From a bacterium (lineage in GTDB: Bacteria > Patescibacteriota > Saccharimonadia > Saccharimonadales > UBA4665), in the NCBI GenBank assembly GCA_021848145.1, contig JAJZMX010000004.1, forward strand, positions 124,001 to 188,000: 64,000 nucleotides of DNA, in the 5' to 3' direction. The translations under genes were made by a program, and so were the position numbers. The notes under the pieces were generated by a model, which saw nothing but the letters and a program-made list of their open reading frames with translations, did not search any database and had not been told where the DNA came from. Positions 17,541 to 27,256 of the stretch are shown here, piece after piece; position 1 is the stretch's first letter; each line of letters opens with the position of its first letter.

Positions 17541-19916
17541 CTAACTAGAAACAACTTTAAAATCTCGACCTTCCCATTTGTCGGCATGATGCCAGTAGAA
17601 AGTAAATATGATACTTTTATTGTCCTTAAGGGCGTTTGGCTCAATGTCTATGAAGTGTACGCCCAGTCCTGTATCAGTAGTCGCGTCGTCGTTAGTACTT
17701 TTCCAATTATCGTTAGACCAGTGTATGGTTGCTGGAGCTAGTGTTTCGATGCGTAATTTTTTACCATTGGGTATGGTGTGTATTTTATGATTGAAACGCC
17801 ATGATTTTAGTGGTGAGGTTGTTTTTTCTTCCAAGTAGCGTTTGATTGTTTGGGGGGGACAATCGAAAATCTTGCCATCATTTATTGAACGAATTAGCTT
17901 TAGGTATTCACCATGAGCCCAGGCTAGTGGCATTGCCGATCCTGTTGGTCGGCCTAGTTTGAGCTCATGTTCAGCTATCGGATCGCTATCCCATACCTGT
18001 TCGGGAAGTAACCCGCCGTCGCCGCAGAAACTTTCCATGTCTGACTTTAGTTTTTCTGCAGTGTCGCTGTGGCCAAGTGCAAGTTCGTAATGTGCCCTTT
18101 CGCCGGTAAGCAATGGCCAGCCCCTACCAATGCCGGTACCGTCGAAAGCCGAGCCGTCTTCATGTTCGCCGTATCCGTCATCGTTATATCTATGCCATGT
18201 AGTACCGTTCGGAGTATCAATCTTTAAAAATTTGTCTATTATTTTAACAGTGTCTAGAATTTTAGAGTCATTCGCAGAACGTAGTCCGAACCTAACTAAA
18301 GCCAGTGCATCTGGGCTGATTAGGTGAACTGCTTTAAGATATGCCTCATCACTGGGTACATTTTTAACATGTACTATGTTTTGGAAGCGGTTAACTTCAT
18401 CCCCATTAACTGATGCAATACGTTCGTAATAACCATCAACGGCATATTGTTTGCACCAATCGGTACCCGAAGCATATAACCAGCTGTCAATATTGTCATA
18501 CCAAGTATCTGCTGTTTCTCGCATAAACTTAGCTTGGATTGGCTCCTTGGCTAACTCTGCAAGGTCAGCTGCAGCCAGTAAGGCTGCAATTTCGGTAGAT
18601 AAGGTGAATGGTGTATAGCCAGGATCTTCTTCCCAGCGGTCTTGTTGGGTAACGGGCCCATTTTTTAATAAGTAGCTGGAAGCTTTACGAACCATTGGCC
18701 ATATTTCCAGCATGTTTTCTTCTGTTAGCGCTCCCTCGCGCTTGGCCATGTTTACTAAAAGTATAGGCAATGCCGTTTCGTCCATTTGGACACCGTTCCA
18801 AAAAGGTGTTCCATCGATCCACATGTTTTGAGGCCAATGGCCGTCAATTTGCTGTGTATTTTTCAAGAGCCTAAGCATATTTTTAACACTTTCATGAGCC
18901 CCGGCTGCAAGCATTCCGCCCGCAGACTCAACCATGTCTCTGGTCCAGATAACATGGTATCCAATCTTAGCGTCATCACCCTTCGCATAACCCCATGGAC
19001 TAGCTAGTCCGGCCACAATTCCACCACTCGGGTTTTTAGACTGATGAATTTTTAGGGTTGTTAAGCTTTTATGGGCTAAGGGTGGTGAATCGTCTGGAAT
19101 TTTTGCTCCACATGTTTCGAGCCACTCTTTCCATCCTGAGACATATGAATCGTAAACCTCATCAAAGTTTTGCCTTAAGCTTTCAAGCACATTGTCTATG
19201 GCTTCATCTACAGTACTTCCAAAACCTAGACCAAGAATAAATTCACCATTGCTATAGTCGATTTCTGCCGTTAGCGCAGTGTCGCCGTTATCCGCTCGAT
19301 CATATTCAAGGGTCATTTGTTTGTTGGAGTTTAGGTCTTGCCAACCATCACTAACGCCAACGAATCCAGCTGAGTATTTTACTAATGGCGAAGAAGAAGC
19401 TAAGGCTAAAACGCAGTTATCGCGTTTGGCAATTAACAGTGGAGTGCCGTTACGGTTGTCTAGCCAAGCGCTGTTGTTTCCGCCCATATCTCCGAGGTGT
19501 GGCGCAAGTAAAGCATACAAGTGATAGTTAGTGTTGTGTGGCTCAAAAAATATTTGTTGTAATATCACAGGTCTTTTTGGATCACTTATTACTGTCTTTT
19601 TTACTACGTATTTACCATCATGGCTTTTATTGGTAACGTGAAATGCAGGTATTCCCTTTTCCTCCCAAGCAACTTTTGAATTAGAGCTAGAAGCCTCGTC
19701 GGAAAAGTATTCATCTCCATCGGTAATTATTAAGCCCAAGTCTCTAATTGAAGGTGTGTCTACTTGGGGATAAAAAACTTCGTTTAAAATTCCATGCCCA
19801 ATCGTAAACCAAACATTGCTAGATTCAGAGCAAGCAGTACCAACTCCATCTTTGGGACCTGGAGCCCAACGCGCGTCAATACCTGGCGCTCCTGGTGCTT
19901 GAGAATCTCCTGCCAT
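17541..19916 (-). CDS. GH15 glucoamylase (glucan 1,4-alpha-glucosidase)
   Basis: 791 aa; 'GYHVIWTRDMVESAGGML' and 'GRGWPLLTGERAHYELA' GH15 motifs. Confidence 0.93.
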   Translation of the reverse strand: MAGDSQAPGAPGIDARWAPGPKDGVGTACSESSNVWFTIGHGILNEVFYPQVDTPSIRDLGLIITDGDEYFSDEASSSNSKVAWEEKGIPAFHVTNKSHDGKYVVKKTVISDPKRPVILQQIFFEPHNTNYHLYALLAPHLGDMGGNNSAWLDNRNGTPLLIAKRDNCVLALASSSPLVKYSAGFVGVSDGWQDLNSNKQMTLEYDRADNGDTALTAEIDYSNGEFILGLGFGSTVDEAIDNVLESLRQNFDEVYDSYVSGWKEWLETCGAKIPDDSPPLAHKSLTTLKIHQSKNPSGGIVAGLASPWGYAKGDDAKIGYHVIWTRDMVESAGGMLAAGAHESVKNMLRLLKNTQQIDGHWPQNMWIDGTPFWNGVQMDETALPILLVNMAKREGALTEENMLEIWPMVRKASSYLLKNGPVTQQDRWEEDPGYTPFTLSTEIAALLAAADLAELAKEPIQAKFMRETADTWYDNIDSWLYASGTDWCKQYAVDGYYERIASVNGDEVNRFQNIVHVKNVPSDEAYLKAVHLISPDALALVRFGLRSANDSKILDTVKIIDKFLKIDTPNGTTWHRYNDDGYGEHEDGSAFDGTGIGRGWPLLTGERAHYELALGHSDTAEKLKSDMESFCGDGGLLPEQVWDSDPIAEHELKLGRPTGSAMPLAWAHGEYLKLIRSINDGKIFDCPPQTIKRYLEEKTTSPLKSWRFNHKIHTIPNGKKLRIETLAPATIHWSNDNWKSTNDDATTDTGLGVHFIDIEPNALKDNKSIIFTFYWHHADKWEGRDFKVVSS

Positions 19917-19940
19917 TTATCTGTCCACCCCCCTAATGCA

Positions 19941-20723
19941 TTAACCACCATGTGCGAAATCTGGATAATCCGTCATACCGCCATCTACAAATATTGTTCG
20001 TCCAGTTACGTAAGAAGCGACATCGCTTACTAAAACGACTGCCATTTTAGCAACTTCGTCTGGCTCGCCAATACGATGCAAAGGAATTTTTTCTAACAAA
20101 TCGTTTAAGCCTTGTTGGTTATTCCAGACATCTTGGTTAATAGTGGTCTTGATAGCTCCGGGAGCAAGTGCTAGTACTCGCACATTGTATGGTGCGGCTT
20201 CTTGAGCAAGGGTTTTAGTGAGCATACTCATACCGGCCTTAGAGGTTGTATATGCACTATGGCCAGTCCAGGCTATTACTTCATGGACGGATGAAGTACT
20301 TAGAATTACTCCATTTGACTGGGATACCATCCGTTTTAGGGCTTGACGAGCGCAGTAGAAGCTACCCATTAGGTTTATATTAATTACCTGTCGCCAATCA
20401 TTAATGTCAGCTTCCCAACCATCGGACTTTACTCCGTCTACGCCAGCGTTATTGACTAAGATATCTATACCGCCCCAGGTATCATCAATCTGGTTGAATA
20501 TATGCTCTACTATCGTTGGATCGGAAATGTCACCGTGCAGGCTGATAGCTTCTCCGCCATCGTTTTTAATGTCTTGTATGATCTTTTCGGCTGCTTCGGG
20601 ATGACTGACATAGTTTATAGCTACTTTAGCGCCCGCTTTGGCAAGCTCTCTTGCTATAGCTTCACCGATACCCGAATTACCACCTGTTACAAGGGCGCGT
20701 TTTCCGTCTAGGCGTATTTCCAT
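19941..20723 (-). CDS. SDR-family oxidoreductase (glucose 1-dehydrogenase-like)
   Basis: 'ALVTGGNSGIGEAIAREL', 'NNAGVDG', 'YTTSKAG'; start at internal M preceded by AGAAG. Confidence 0.92.
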   Translation of the reverse strand: MEIRLDGKRALVTGGNSGIGEAIARELAKAGAKVAINYVSHPEAAEKIIQDIKNDGGEAISLHGDISDPTIVEHIFNQIDDTWGGIDILVNNAGVDGVKSDGWEADINDWRQVININLMGSFYCARQALKRMVSQSNGVILSTSSVHEVIAWTGHSAYTTSKAGMSMLTKTLAQEAAPYNVRVLALAPGAIKTTINQDVWNNQQGLNDLLEKIPLHRIGEPDEVAKMAVVLVSDVASYVTGRTIFVDGGMTDYPDFAHGG

Positions 20724-20785
20724 ATACTTCTCATGATAGTTGCATAATAGATATAGCACAAGCAATTTAGGATATACTTAGAGGC

Positions 20786-21064
20786 GTGCATTGGCAAGAA
20801 ACAGTTTTAGCTCTTGGGCAAATCGTTTTTATCTTAGCTTTGTTGCCATCAGTATTTAGCAAGGATAAACCGGAAATTTGGACCTCAATAATAACTGGCT
20901 CTGTCGCTTTAAGTATAGCGATAACTTATTTCACTATGCACCTTGATACAGCTGCAATATCTGCTTTTTTCAATTTTGTTTTTTGGACTATTTTGGCCAT
21001 CCAAAGATTGCGTCAGATCAAGAAAAAGAAGCAATCTCACCACGTTTCGCATCGGCGGAACTAA
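20786..21064 (+). CDS. small multi-TM hypothetical protein
   Basis: ORF 92 aa with 3 hydrophobic segments. Confidence 0.55.
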   Translation: MHWQETVLALGQIVFILALLPSVFSKDKPEIWTSIITGSVALSIAITYFTMHLDTAAISAFFNFVFWTILAIQRLRQIKKKKQSHHVSHRRN

Positions 21065-21135
21065 TAGGCGGCTGTTTTTAGTCTAGTGATAAGCCACGTA
21101 TGGTATTAAAATATTAATTAGGCCTAAATATAAAA

Positions 21136-21678
21136 ATGAAACCTTCGTATATTTTACTGGCTTTGGTTGTTATCGGTTCACTGATATTTATTGGCGGCAA
21201 AGCTTTTTCGCATAGCAAAACGTCAAGCCATAAGTCCACTCTAGTGTCTAAAAGTGCCAGTAAAACTAAAAATACTTCAAGTTCGACTCCAAAAAGTAGT
21301 TCATATCTATATTCTTTACCGAGCCCACCACTTAACTGTAGTACAAGCGTTTCTTTAATGCCGCTTACTGCAGACTATTCTGTTACAGGTATGGACTGTG
21401 CAAATACTTCGGGTGCATCAATGTTATGTAACGGTACTTTGACACAAAGATCTACTAACGTAACGATTGATTGTACTGCGCCAAACTCTGCATCTAATGA
21501 AGTTGCTTGCAGTGGTTCAGCTAACGGTTCCGGTTTGCCTACAAATCTCACACTTAATTATCAATGTTATGCATCAAAAGCCCTAAGTAATTCAAGTGTC
21601 TATTCATGCACAGGCAATATTCCTGGGTTTAGCTCTTTGGCCATTAACTTAACATTAACTGTTAATTGCGGAACCTGA
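21136..21678 (+). CDS. secreted/anchored Cys-containing hypothetical protein
   Basis: ORF 180 aa; N-terminal TM, Ser/Lys linker, multiple Cys. Confidence 0.55.
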   Translation: MKPSYILLALVVIGSLIFIGGKAFSHSKTSSHKSTLVSKSASKTKNTSSSTPKSSSYLYSLPSPPLNCSTSVSLMPLTADYSVTGMDCANTSGASMLCNGTLTQRSTNVTIDCTAPNSASNEVACSGSANGSGLPTNLTLNYQCYASKALSNSSVYSCTGNIPGFSSLAINLTLTVNCGT

Positions 21679-21680
21679 TC

Positions 21681-22565
21681 CTAGAGAGTAGGAGCTAAAG
21701 CCGGACTGGTCTCGAGTTTGATTGTCCGCTTAGATGATCCTAATAACACTACCCCTATTGCGGCGAGAAGGAAGCTAGCTAGCTCTATTAGTATTGCTAG
21801 AGGCGAAGTGTTTATAGAATCGCCAAACATGAAAAGCCCCAGAAGAACGCTAATTACGGGAGACGTAATTTCAAGGACTGGCTGGGTAATTGTCAAAGGT
21901 CCTGAACCGTATCCTACCTGTACGGCAAATACGGATATGATGGCACTGACTATTAATGCGTAAAGTGGCCAATGCGTAATTGTAACCATTATGCCAGCAT
22001 GGAACTGGACCATTGTTAGTCTGGTTAAGGCGGCGGTAAGGCCCAAACTTAACCCTCCAGTGAATGACCCAAGAGCACCTCTTTGCTTCGTGTTTTTTAA
22101 TTTCCTTGTGATAGTCGCTCCGAACGCTATTAATACTCCTACTATTAATATGGTCGGCAACCAACTTAATCCGTAGCGCGCTTGGCCGCCGTGCGGATTG
22201 GCTGTTATTAAAAACAAGCTAATTCCTATACAGATGGCAATTATTCCAATCCATTCTCTTGAAGATACTGGCTTCTTGAGTCGGAAGTGGACAATCGCCA
22301 ATAGAAAAACCAGATTTGTCATGAGTAGCGGCTCAACCACAAGTAAGCTCCCGTAGTAGAGGGCTATGAGCTCTAGTACTGCAGCAAGGCTTTCCGCTAT
22401 AGCACCAATTTGCCATAACTTGTTTTTGCTAGCCTTAACTATCTGGTCTTTACTATACAATTCTTCAGCCTTGGGAGATCCTATGCCTTTCCGCTGGAAG
22501 ATCCCAGAAATTGCATTAAAAAGACCGGCGACGACGGAAGTAATTATAGTTATAAACAGATACAT
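21681..22565 (-). CDS. DMT-superfamily (EamA/NIPA-like) membrane protein
   Basis: 294 aa, about 9 TMs; 'YYGSLLVVEPLLMTNLVFLLAI' and 'GPLTITQPVLEITSPVISVLLG'. Confidence 0.75.
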   Translation of the reverse strand: MYLFITIITSVVAGLFNAISGIFQRKGIGSPKAEELYSKDQIVKASKNKLWQIGAIAESLAAVLELIALYYGSLLVVEPLLMTNLVFLLAIVHFRLKKPVSSREWIGIIAICIGISLFLITANPHGGQARYGLSWLPTILIVGVLIAFGATITRKLKNTKQRGALGSFTGGLSLGLTAALTRLTMVQFHAGIMVTITHWPLYALIVSAIISVFAVQVGYGSGPLTITQPVLEITSPVISVLLGLFMFGDSINTSPLAILIELASFLLAAIGVVLLGSSKRTIKLETSPALAPTL

Positions 22566-22573
22566 TTTAATAA

Positions 22574-23155
22574 CTATAACTGATTAGGGTGTTTTAGTGT
22601 TATAGCGTAGTAGTTATTGTCTAGTGTGTATGAAGACACGATCTTAAGGCCGGCCTTGGCGGCAAGTTCATTAACATGTTTTTCGCTAAAGCGCTTTTTA
22701 TATGGTGGGCCAATCTTATCTTTAAGTTTTCGCCAGTCGTAATCATAAATGAAACCGTTTTCTTTTAGCATTTTCCTAGAATTAACTAATACCTTAAGCG
22801 GGTCGTAAAAGTCGTGCAGTACCGTGCCAAAGAAGATTATATCGGCAATGCCTTCGTGGATAAACATATCTTCGGAAGCGCTTACTATTACTTCAGTATT
22901 TATTATATTTTCATTTTCGAGCTTGGCTTTAAGTCTATCTATAGCTTCCCGGTCTATGTCTATAGCGTATATTTTGCCTGTTTCACCAACAATTCTCGCT
23001 GCGGGCAAAGTAAAGAACCCGTCATTGCAGCCACTGTCAATAAAACACATTCCTTCTTTTAATCCCATGAAGGTTAGGATTGACTCAGGATTTTGGCGTT
23101 TTCTACGCTCTTCTTCTGAGTAGGTAAACTTATGATTATGCATATGGTTATCCAT
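22574..23155 (-). CDS. class I SAM-dependent methyltransferase
   Basis: 'GMCFIDSGCNDGFFTLPAARIVGETGKIYAIDIDREAIDRLK' Rossmann motifs. Confidence 0.88.
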   Translation of the reverse strand: MDNHMHNHKFTYSEEERRKRQNPESILTFMGLKEGMCFIDSGCNDGFFTLPAARIVGETGKIYAIDIDREAIDRLKAKLENENIINTEVIVSASEDMFIHEGIADIIFFGTVLHDFYDPLKVLVNSRKMLKENGFIYDYDWRKLKDKIGPPYKKRFSEKHVNELAAKAGLKIVSSYTLDNNYYAITLKHPNQL

Positions 23156-23161
23156 GCTATT

Positions 23162-23926
23162 TTAGTCGTTTCCTTGTACGCAATCTGTGCTCATAGTTTT
23201 ATTCCATTTAATTTTTTGGTTAGTGGCTAACTTATTAGTAGTACACGGAGCGGGTTGGATTGTGGTATTTTGTTGAGAAAAATTTAGCAGGCTGTTCTCT
23301 CTGCTAATGGCTTGTTGCTCCTGTTGCAGTGTGCTTTTTAGAACTGAGTTTTCATTACTTACTGCCTTTTCTTTTAAGGCTTGTTGTGCGTATTGTACCG
23401 CTAGGGCTTGCTCCTGTTTAACTTTTGCCTGAGCCTGCTTCAACTCCGTAGCAAGTGAATTATTGTTTTGTTCGATATTTGACTTTTGGGCACTTGCTAT
23501 CTCTAGTTTATGTGTACCTTTCACTTCTGCCAAGCTGCCAGCTATACCTATTATTAAGAGAATAGCAACTAAAGCCATAATTGCCAGGCCAAATATTCTT
23601 GATGTCTGATTATTTGCCTTCCTGAATTTAGTTACATTACTTCTAGGCTTGGTTGCGTGTGCTTTACTCGGCTTATTTGTTGTAGATGTATTATGGGGAC
23701 TTTTGTTTATTGTTTTGTTGTTGTTTTGAATTGACTGGTTGTACTGGAATCTTAACCGGGGGTTAGATAATACGCTATACGCCTCGTTGATTAGGATCAT
23801 GGCCTTGTCGCTTCCGTTGTGGTCGGGGTGGTGTCTCTTTGCAAGTGCCTTGTAGCGTGCCTTGATCTGACTGGTGGTGGCGTCCATCGGAAGCCCTAAT
23901 ACTCTATAGTAGTTAACCCTGACCAT
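23162..23926 (-). CDS. J-domain protein with TM and coiled coil
   Basis: 'NYYRVLGLPMDATTSQIKARYKALAKRHHPDHNG' with HPD motif. Confidence 0.9.
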   Translation of the reverse strand: MVRVNYYRVLGLPMDATTSQIKARYKALAKRHHPDHNGSDKAMILINEAYSVLSNPRLRFQYNQSIQNNNKTINKSPHNTSTTNKPSKAHATKPRSNVTKFRKANNQTSRIFGLAIMALVAILLIIGIAGSLAEVKGTHKLEIASAQKSNIEQNNNSLATELKQAQAKVKQEQALAVQYAQQALKEKAVSNENSVLKSTLQQEQQAISRENSLLNFSQQNTTIQPAPCTTNKLATNQKIKWNKTMSTDCVQGND

Positions 23927-23985
23927 TCATCCCCTCTAACACTAAAGATTATACAATAAATGATGTCTGTTGTTTGCTATATAAC

Positions 23986-24957
23986 TTAAGACTCCCAAGT
24001 AAAATCTTGATGCCCAAAGTGGCCATATTTTGCGGTTAATTCGTACTGCGGTTTCTTAAGTTGAAGATAGTTAATTATTCCTTTAGGGGTTAAATCATAA
24101 CCAGTAATTACTTCTTGTTTGCCGTCAATAGTCGCAGTTGCTTCAAGTGGACTAGCCCTGCCTATTGCGTAAGCCAGTTCTACATACACTTCGTTTGCCC
24201 GATGCTTCTTTAGGTAATCAATAGCTATCTTTCGTGCCATATATGCCGCTGATCGATCTACTTTGCTCGGATCCTTTCCACTGAATGCGCCACCACCAAT
24301 AGGTATGTGGGGCCCGTAGTTATCTACTACAAGCTTTCGCCCGGTTAGCCCGGTATCTGCATCGAATCCGCCTAAGTTCCAATCTCCTGCTGGATTAATA
24401 TTAAGTTCAATGTTAGATATATCTTTTGCTAGAGCCTCTGTCTTAAGCCATTGTTCAGTTGCTTCTTTGAGCTCGACCTTCTTAGCGTTTTGGAAACTTG
24501 CTACGACAGATTGGATTATTCCATCTTTGGTGGTAACTTGCGTTTTTCCGTCAAAGGGCCATAGTTTAAACAAATATTGGTTCAGTTCTCTAGATAGTAT
24601 TGTCTCAAGTGGTAGTAGATCACTAGTTTCATTGCAAGCATAACCAACCATTATTCCTTGGTCGCCTGCTCCGCCACTATCTACGCCTTGTGCTATTTCT
24701 GGGCTTTGGTGAACGATCCTGGATTCTGTTTCAACTTTTCCGGCTATCCGTTTGATTATAGGTTCAATTATGATCTTGTGAGTCGAACTAACTTCTCCAA
24801 CTACGAAGACCTTGCCGTGGCCACCAACTGTTTCAACGGCCACTCTTGCCTCGGGATCTTTTTCCAAGTATGCGTCGAGAATGGCGTCTGAGATCTGGTC
24901 ACATAGCTTGTCGGGATGTTTTGGTGAGACACTTTCGGCGGTTCTAATTTTTGACAT
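23986..24957 (-). CDS. metK: S-adenosylmethionine synthetase
   Basis: 'HPDKLCDQISDAILDA', 'GAGDQGIMVGYA', 'GGGAFSGKDPSKVDRSAAY'. Confidence 0.95.
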   Translation of the reverse strand: MSKIRTAESVSPKHPDKLCDQISDAILDAYLEKDPEARVAVETVGGHGKVFVVGEVSSTHKIIIEPIIKRIAGKVETESRIVHQSPEIAQGVDSGGAGDQGIMVGYACNETSDLLPLETILSRELNQYLFKLWPFDGKTQVTTKDGIIQSVVASFQNAKKVELKEATEQWLKTEALAKDISNIELNINPAGDWNLGGFDADTGLTGRKLVVDNYGPHIPIGGGAFSGKDPSKVDRSAAYMARKIAIDYLKKHRANEVYVELAYAIGRASPLEATATIDGKQEVITGYDLTPKGIINYLQLKKPQYELTAKYGHFGHQDFTWES

Positions 24958-24962
24958 TAAAA

Positions 24963-24990
24963 TATCCTTTCTGCATTGGCAGGAAGGATA
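24963..24990 (-). promoter_or_regulatory. expression-platform hairpin overlapping metK Shine-Dalgarno
   Basis: Minus strand TATCCTTCCTGCCAATGCAGAAAGGATA, self-complementary; contains AAAGGA immediately upstream of ATG. Confidence 0.7.
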
Positions 24991-25110
24991 GGCTTACATC
25001 ATATCTTTCCCGCTAGCGGGCTAGATGGAGCACCTTACGCCTAAAATGTCGTAGGTTGCTGGCAGGTCATAAAGCTAGGACTCTCGCTGCGCTCTTTATA
25101 TTCTTAAATT
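24991..25110 (-). promoter_or_regulatory. SAM-I (S-box) riboswitch aptamer upstream of metK
   Basis: Minus strand AAGAGCGCAGCGAGAGTCCTAGCTTTATGACCTGCCAGCAACCTACG...CGTAAGGTGCTCCATCTAGCCCGCTAGCGGGAAAGAT: S-box AAGAG, UAUGA, GCAACC, GGUGCU and P4-like stem. Confidence 0.85.
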
Positions 25111-25347
25111 GTTAATGTATTTAGATTATATATTAAAAGCAAAACTTTAAAAATATGTGAATGGTGCACTTATGCAGATTAGACCATTCCAGCGTGAACT
25201 TACTGGTTGTGTGTACTCATGCATTCTATTATGTATCTCTTTATATATTAAGAATATAGCAATAGGTATTTTCCAATGTTCATTTGTCTGTTGACGTCAA
25301 TCTTAAATCACATATAATCATAGCTATTATTAACTAAAATAAAAAAA

Positions 25348-25776
25348 ATGAGACAACACAAAAATAAAACAAATAGTAATAATTTAATTAGTGACCAAGA
25401 AGGAATTACTCATATTCTTGTGGTAGCTATCGCTGCGGCGGTAGTCGTAATAATTGGTGCCGTAGGTTATGTTGTCTACCACGACAACCACAAGGCTAGT
25501 AATGCGGCTTCTACCTCGACTCAGCAACAAACCAATACTGGTACAAAAAGTACTGTAACTACTCAGCCCCAGCCTACACCAACACAACCTGCTCCGACTC
25601 AACCTACGTCTACGTCTACGTCTACTCAATCTTCCACTTCTAGCAGTAGTACTGAGACTAAGCAGCCTACTGAAACGAAACAGACAACAGAATCACAAAC
25701 GCCTGAGTCAAGTACCAGTAGTTCTACCGACAAAACTAGCTCAACTACTTCTTCTACTTCAACGAAGGATAATTAG
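25348..25776 (+). CDS. single-TM Ser/Thr/Gln/Pro-rich surface protein
   Basis: 'DQEGITHILVVAIAAAVVVIIGAVGYVVYHD' pilin-like N-terminus, then low-complexity STQP. Confidence 0.6.
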   Translation: MRQHKNKTNSNNLISDQEGITHILVVAIAAAVVVIIGAVGYVVYHDNHKASNAASTSTQQQTNTGTKSTVTTQPQPTPTQPAPTQPTSTSTSTQSSTSSSSTETKQPTETKQTTESQTPESSTSSSTDKTSSTTSSTSTKDN

Positions 25777-25792
25777 TTTAAAGATACTAGAC

Positions 25793-26806
25793 CTACTTAG
25801 AAGCTTGAGTGGATATATTTTGGATATTAGCCACGGGTTGGGTGCCGTTGTATTCCGTTACTAGTGTGTTATAGGCGCTACTCAACTGGTTATATTGGTT
25901 GATGGTGGTATTCTCATTAGCAATATAGTTTTTGTAGATGCCGTAGTCATAGTTATCTTCGTAAGCATTGCCGACTTTTGCCCAGGCGATACTATCGGCA
26001 TATGCCTTGTTAGCTAAGCTGTTGTCAGATGTAATTGTGTTTTGTAGCTGGTTAAGTTCAGCTTGCTCATTTTTAAATATGGCGGTGACTCTGTTGTAGC
26101 TGTCGATAGTAAGAGCTCTGTTAGAAAAGTAAGGGGCGTAATAGCTTTCAAGAGTAGCTGACAAATTCCCGAACTCTGTCCCTAGTAATGAGAACAGTTC
26201 CAGATCCCGGTAGCCGGGTTCTGTTTTTGCGAAATTCAGTACTTGGTTTTCTAGGCTTGAAGTACGTACCTTGTTATAGTTGCTTTCGATGCTCATTACG
26301 AGATTGCTACTATTTTTACTGAAGTAGACGGAATGCAGCATTTCATAGGAGGCTGTAACTATCTCTTGGTCATAGAGGTTTGCTGGCATCTTTCGTATAT
26401 ATATATTGCCTGATGAGTTGTTATGAGTATTAGGGACATAGCATCCTTGTTCAATAAACCCGTTTTTATTGTTTGCTGCAGCATTTCCAGAACAGTCTGA
26501 AGCCATTTGCGAATCAGTTGCGAGTTTAGGGTTAGCCCTTAGAAAGATTAGTTCCCCTTCTTTACTCATTCCTGCTTGCTCGGCCAAGAGCTTCATTGCC
26601 GGATCGGCATTCTTTAGAACTAGATAGTCTGATATAGGTTGATATAAAACTATAATTGCAGCAAGAACTAATCCAGAGGTTAATATTAATGCAGCTATTA
26701 AGTTTATTCTTCGATTATTATTCTTGCTTTGTTCTATAGGAGCTTTACTTGAGCCAGGCCTAAGTAGTTTTTTTTGATATAAATCAGAGCTAAGTTCTCG
26801 TGTCAT
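25793..26806 (-). CDS. membrane-anchored hypothetical, degenerate metallopeptidase-like
   Basis: ORF 337 aa; TM then 'EIVTASYEMLHSVYFSK' resembling HEMLHAxY with His to Tyr. Confidence 0.5.
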   Translation of the reverse strand: MTRELSSDLYQKKLLRPGSSKAPIEQSKNNNRRINLIAALILTSGLVLAAIIVLYQPISDYLVLKNADPAMKLLAEQAGMSKEGELIFLRANPKLATDSQMASDCSGNAAANNKNGFIEQGCYVPNTHNNSSGNIYIRKMPANLYDQEIVTASYEMLHSVYFSKNSSNLVMSIESNYNKVRTSSLENQVLNFAKTEPGYRDLELFSLLGTEFGNLSATLESYYAPYFSNRALTIDSYNRVTAIFKNEQAELNQLQNTITSDNSLANKAYADSIAWAKVGNAYEDNYDYGIYKNYIANENTTINQYNQLSSAYNTLVTEYNGTQPVANIQNISTQASK

Positions 26807-26912
26807 TTCCAGTTAATTTTACATTAAAGTACTCATAATGCTTAAGATTAATTAATAATCCGCCTTAGCAATTATGTGTATAATACGAATTATAAGTAAG
26901 GAATAGAAAACT

Positions 26913-27137
26913 ATGGGATTTCCAAATACTTTGCATGAAATGAACGATACGTTAATTGGTGGCAGCGAACCTTTAGGAACAGTTCTTGGTGGTAATTTGC
27001 CAGAAGCGACAGGTTCGACTTTTAGGGGTATTGCAGATCTATGCATTACAGATAACATAGTATCCCTAGAGAGACCAGTAGAGCCTCGACCTGCGGATGA
27101 GCCAGCAGAACCCGAGCCAATCAGTTCTTTTGCCTGA
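26913..27137 (+). CDS. hypothetical small protein
   Basis: ORF 74 aa; overlaps antisense ORF, uncertain. Confidence 0.3.
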   Translation: MGFPNTLHEMNDTLIGGSEPLGTVLGGNLPEATGSTFRGIADLCITDNIVSLERPVEPRPADEPAEPEPISSFA

Positions 27138-27256
27138 GGTTTCGAACGTTCCTGAAAAATTATCAAGGTATCATCTTGCGCTGTTCATTGAGTGGAGACT
27201 TGGTTTTGGTAATAACCTTAAGCATAAGCTTAGTTAAGTAATGCTATATTGGTTCT

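Noticed and set aside
24410-24643. Plus-strand ORFs antisense to metK
   Set aside because: Shadow ORFs; the metK frame has unambiguous motifs.
25540-25760. CRISPR-like repetitive DNA
   Set aside because: Repetition is codon-level low complexity (Ser/Thr/Gln/Pro) within an ORF; no repeat-spacer pattern. No CRISPR array seen in the window.
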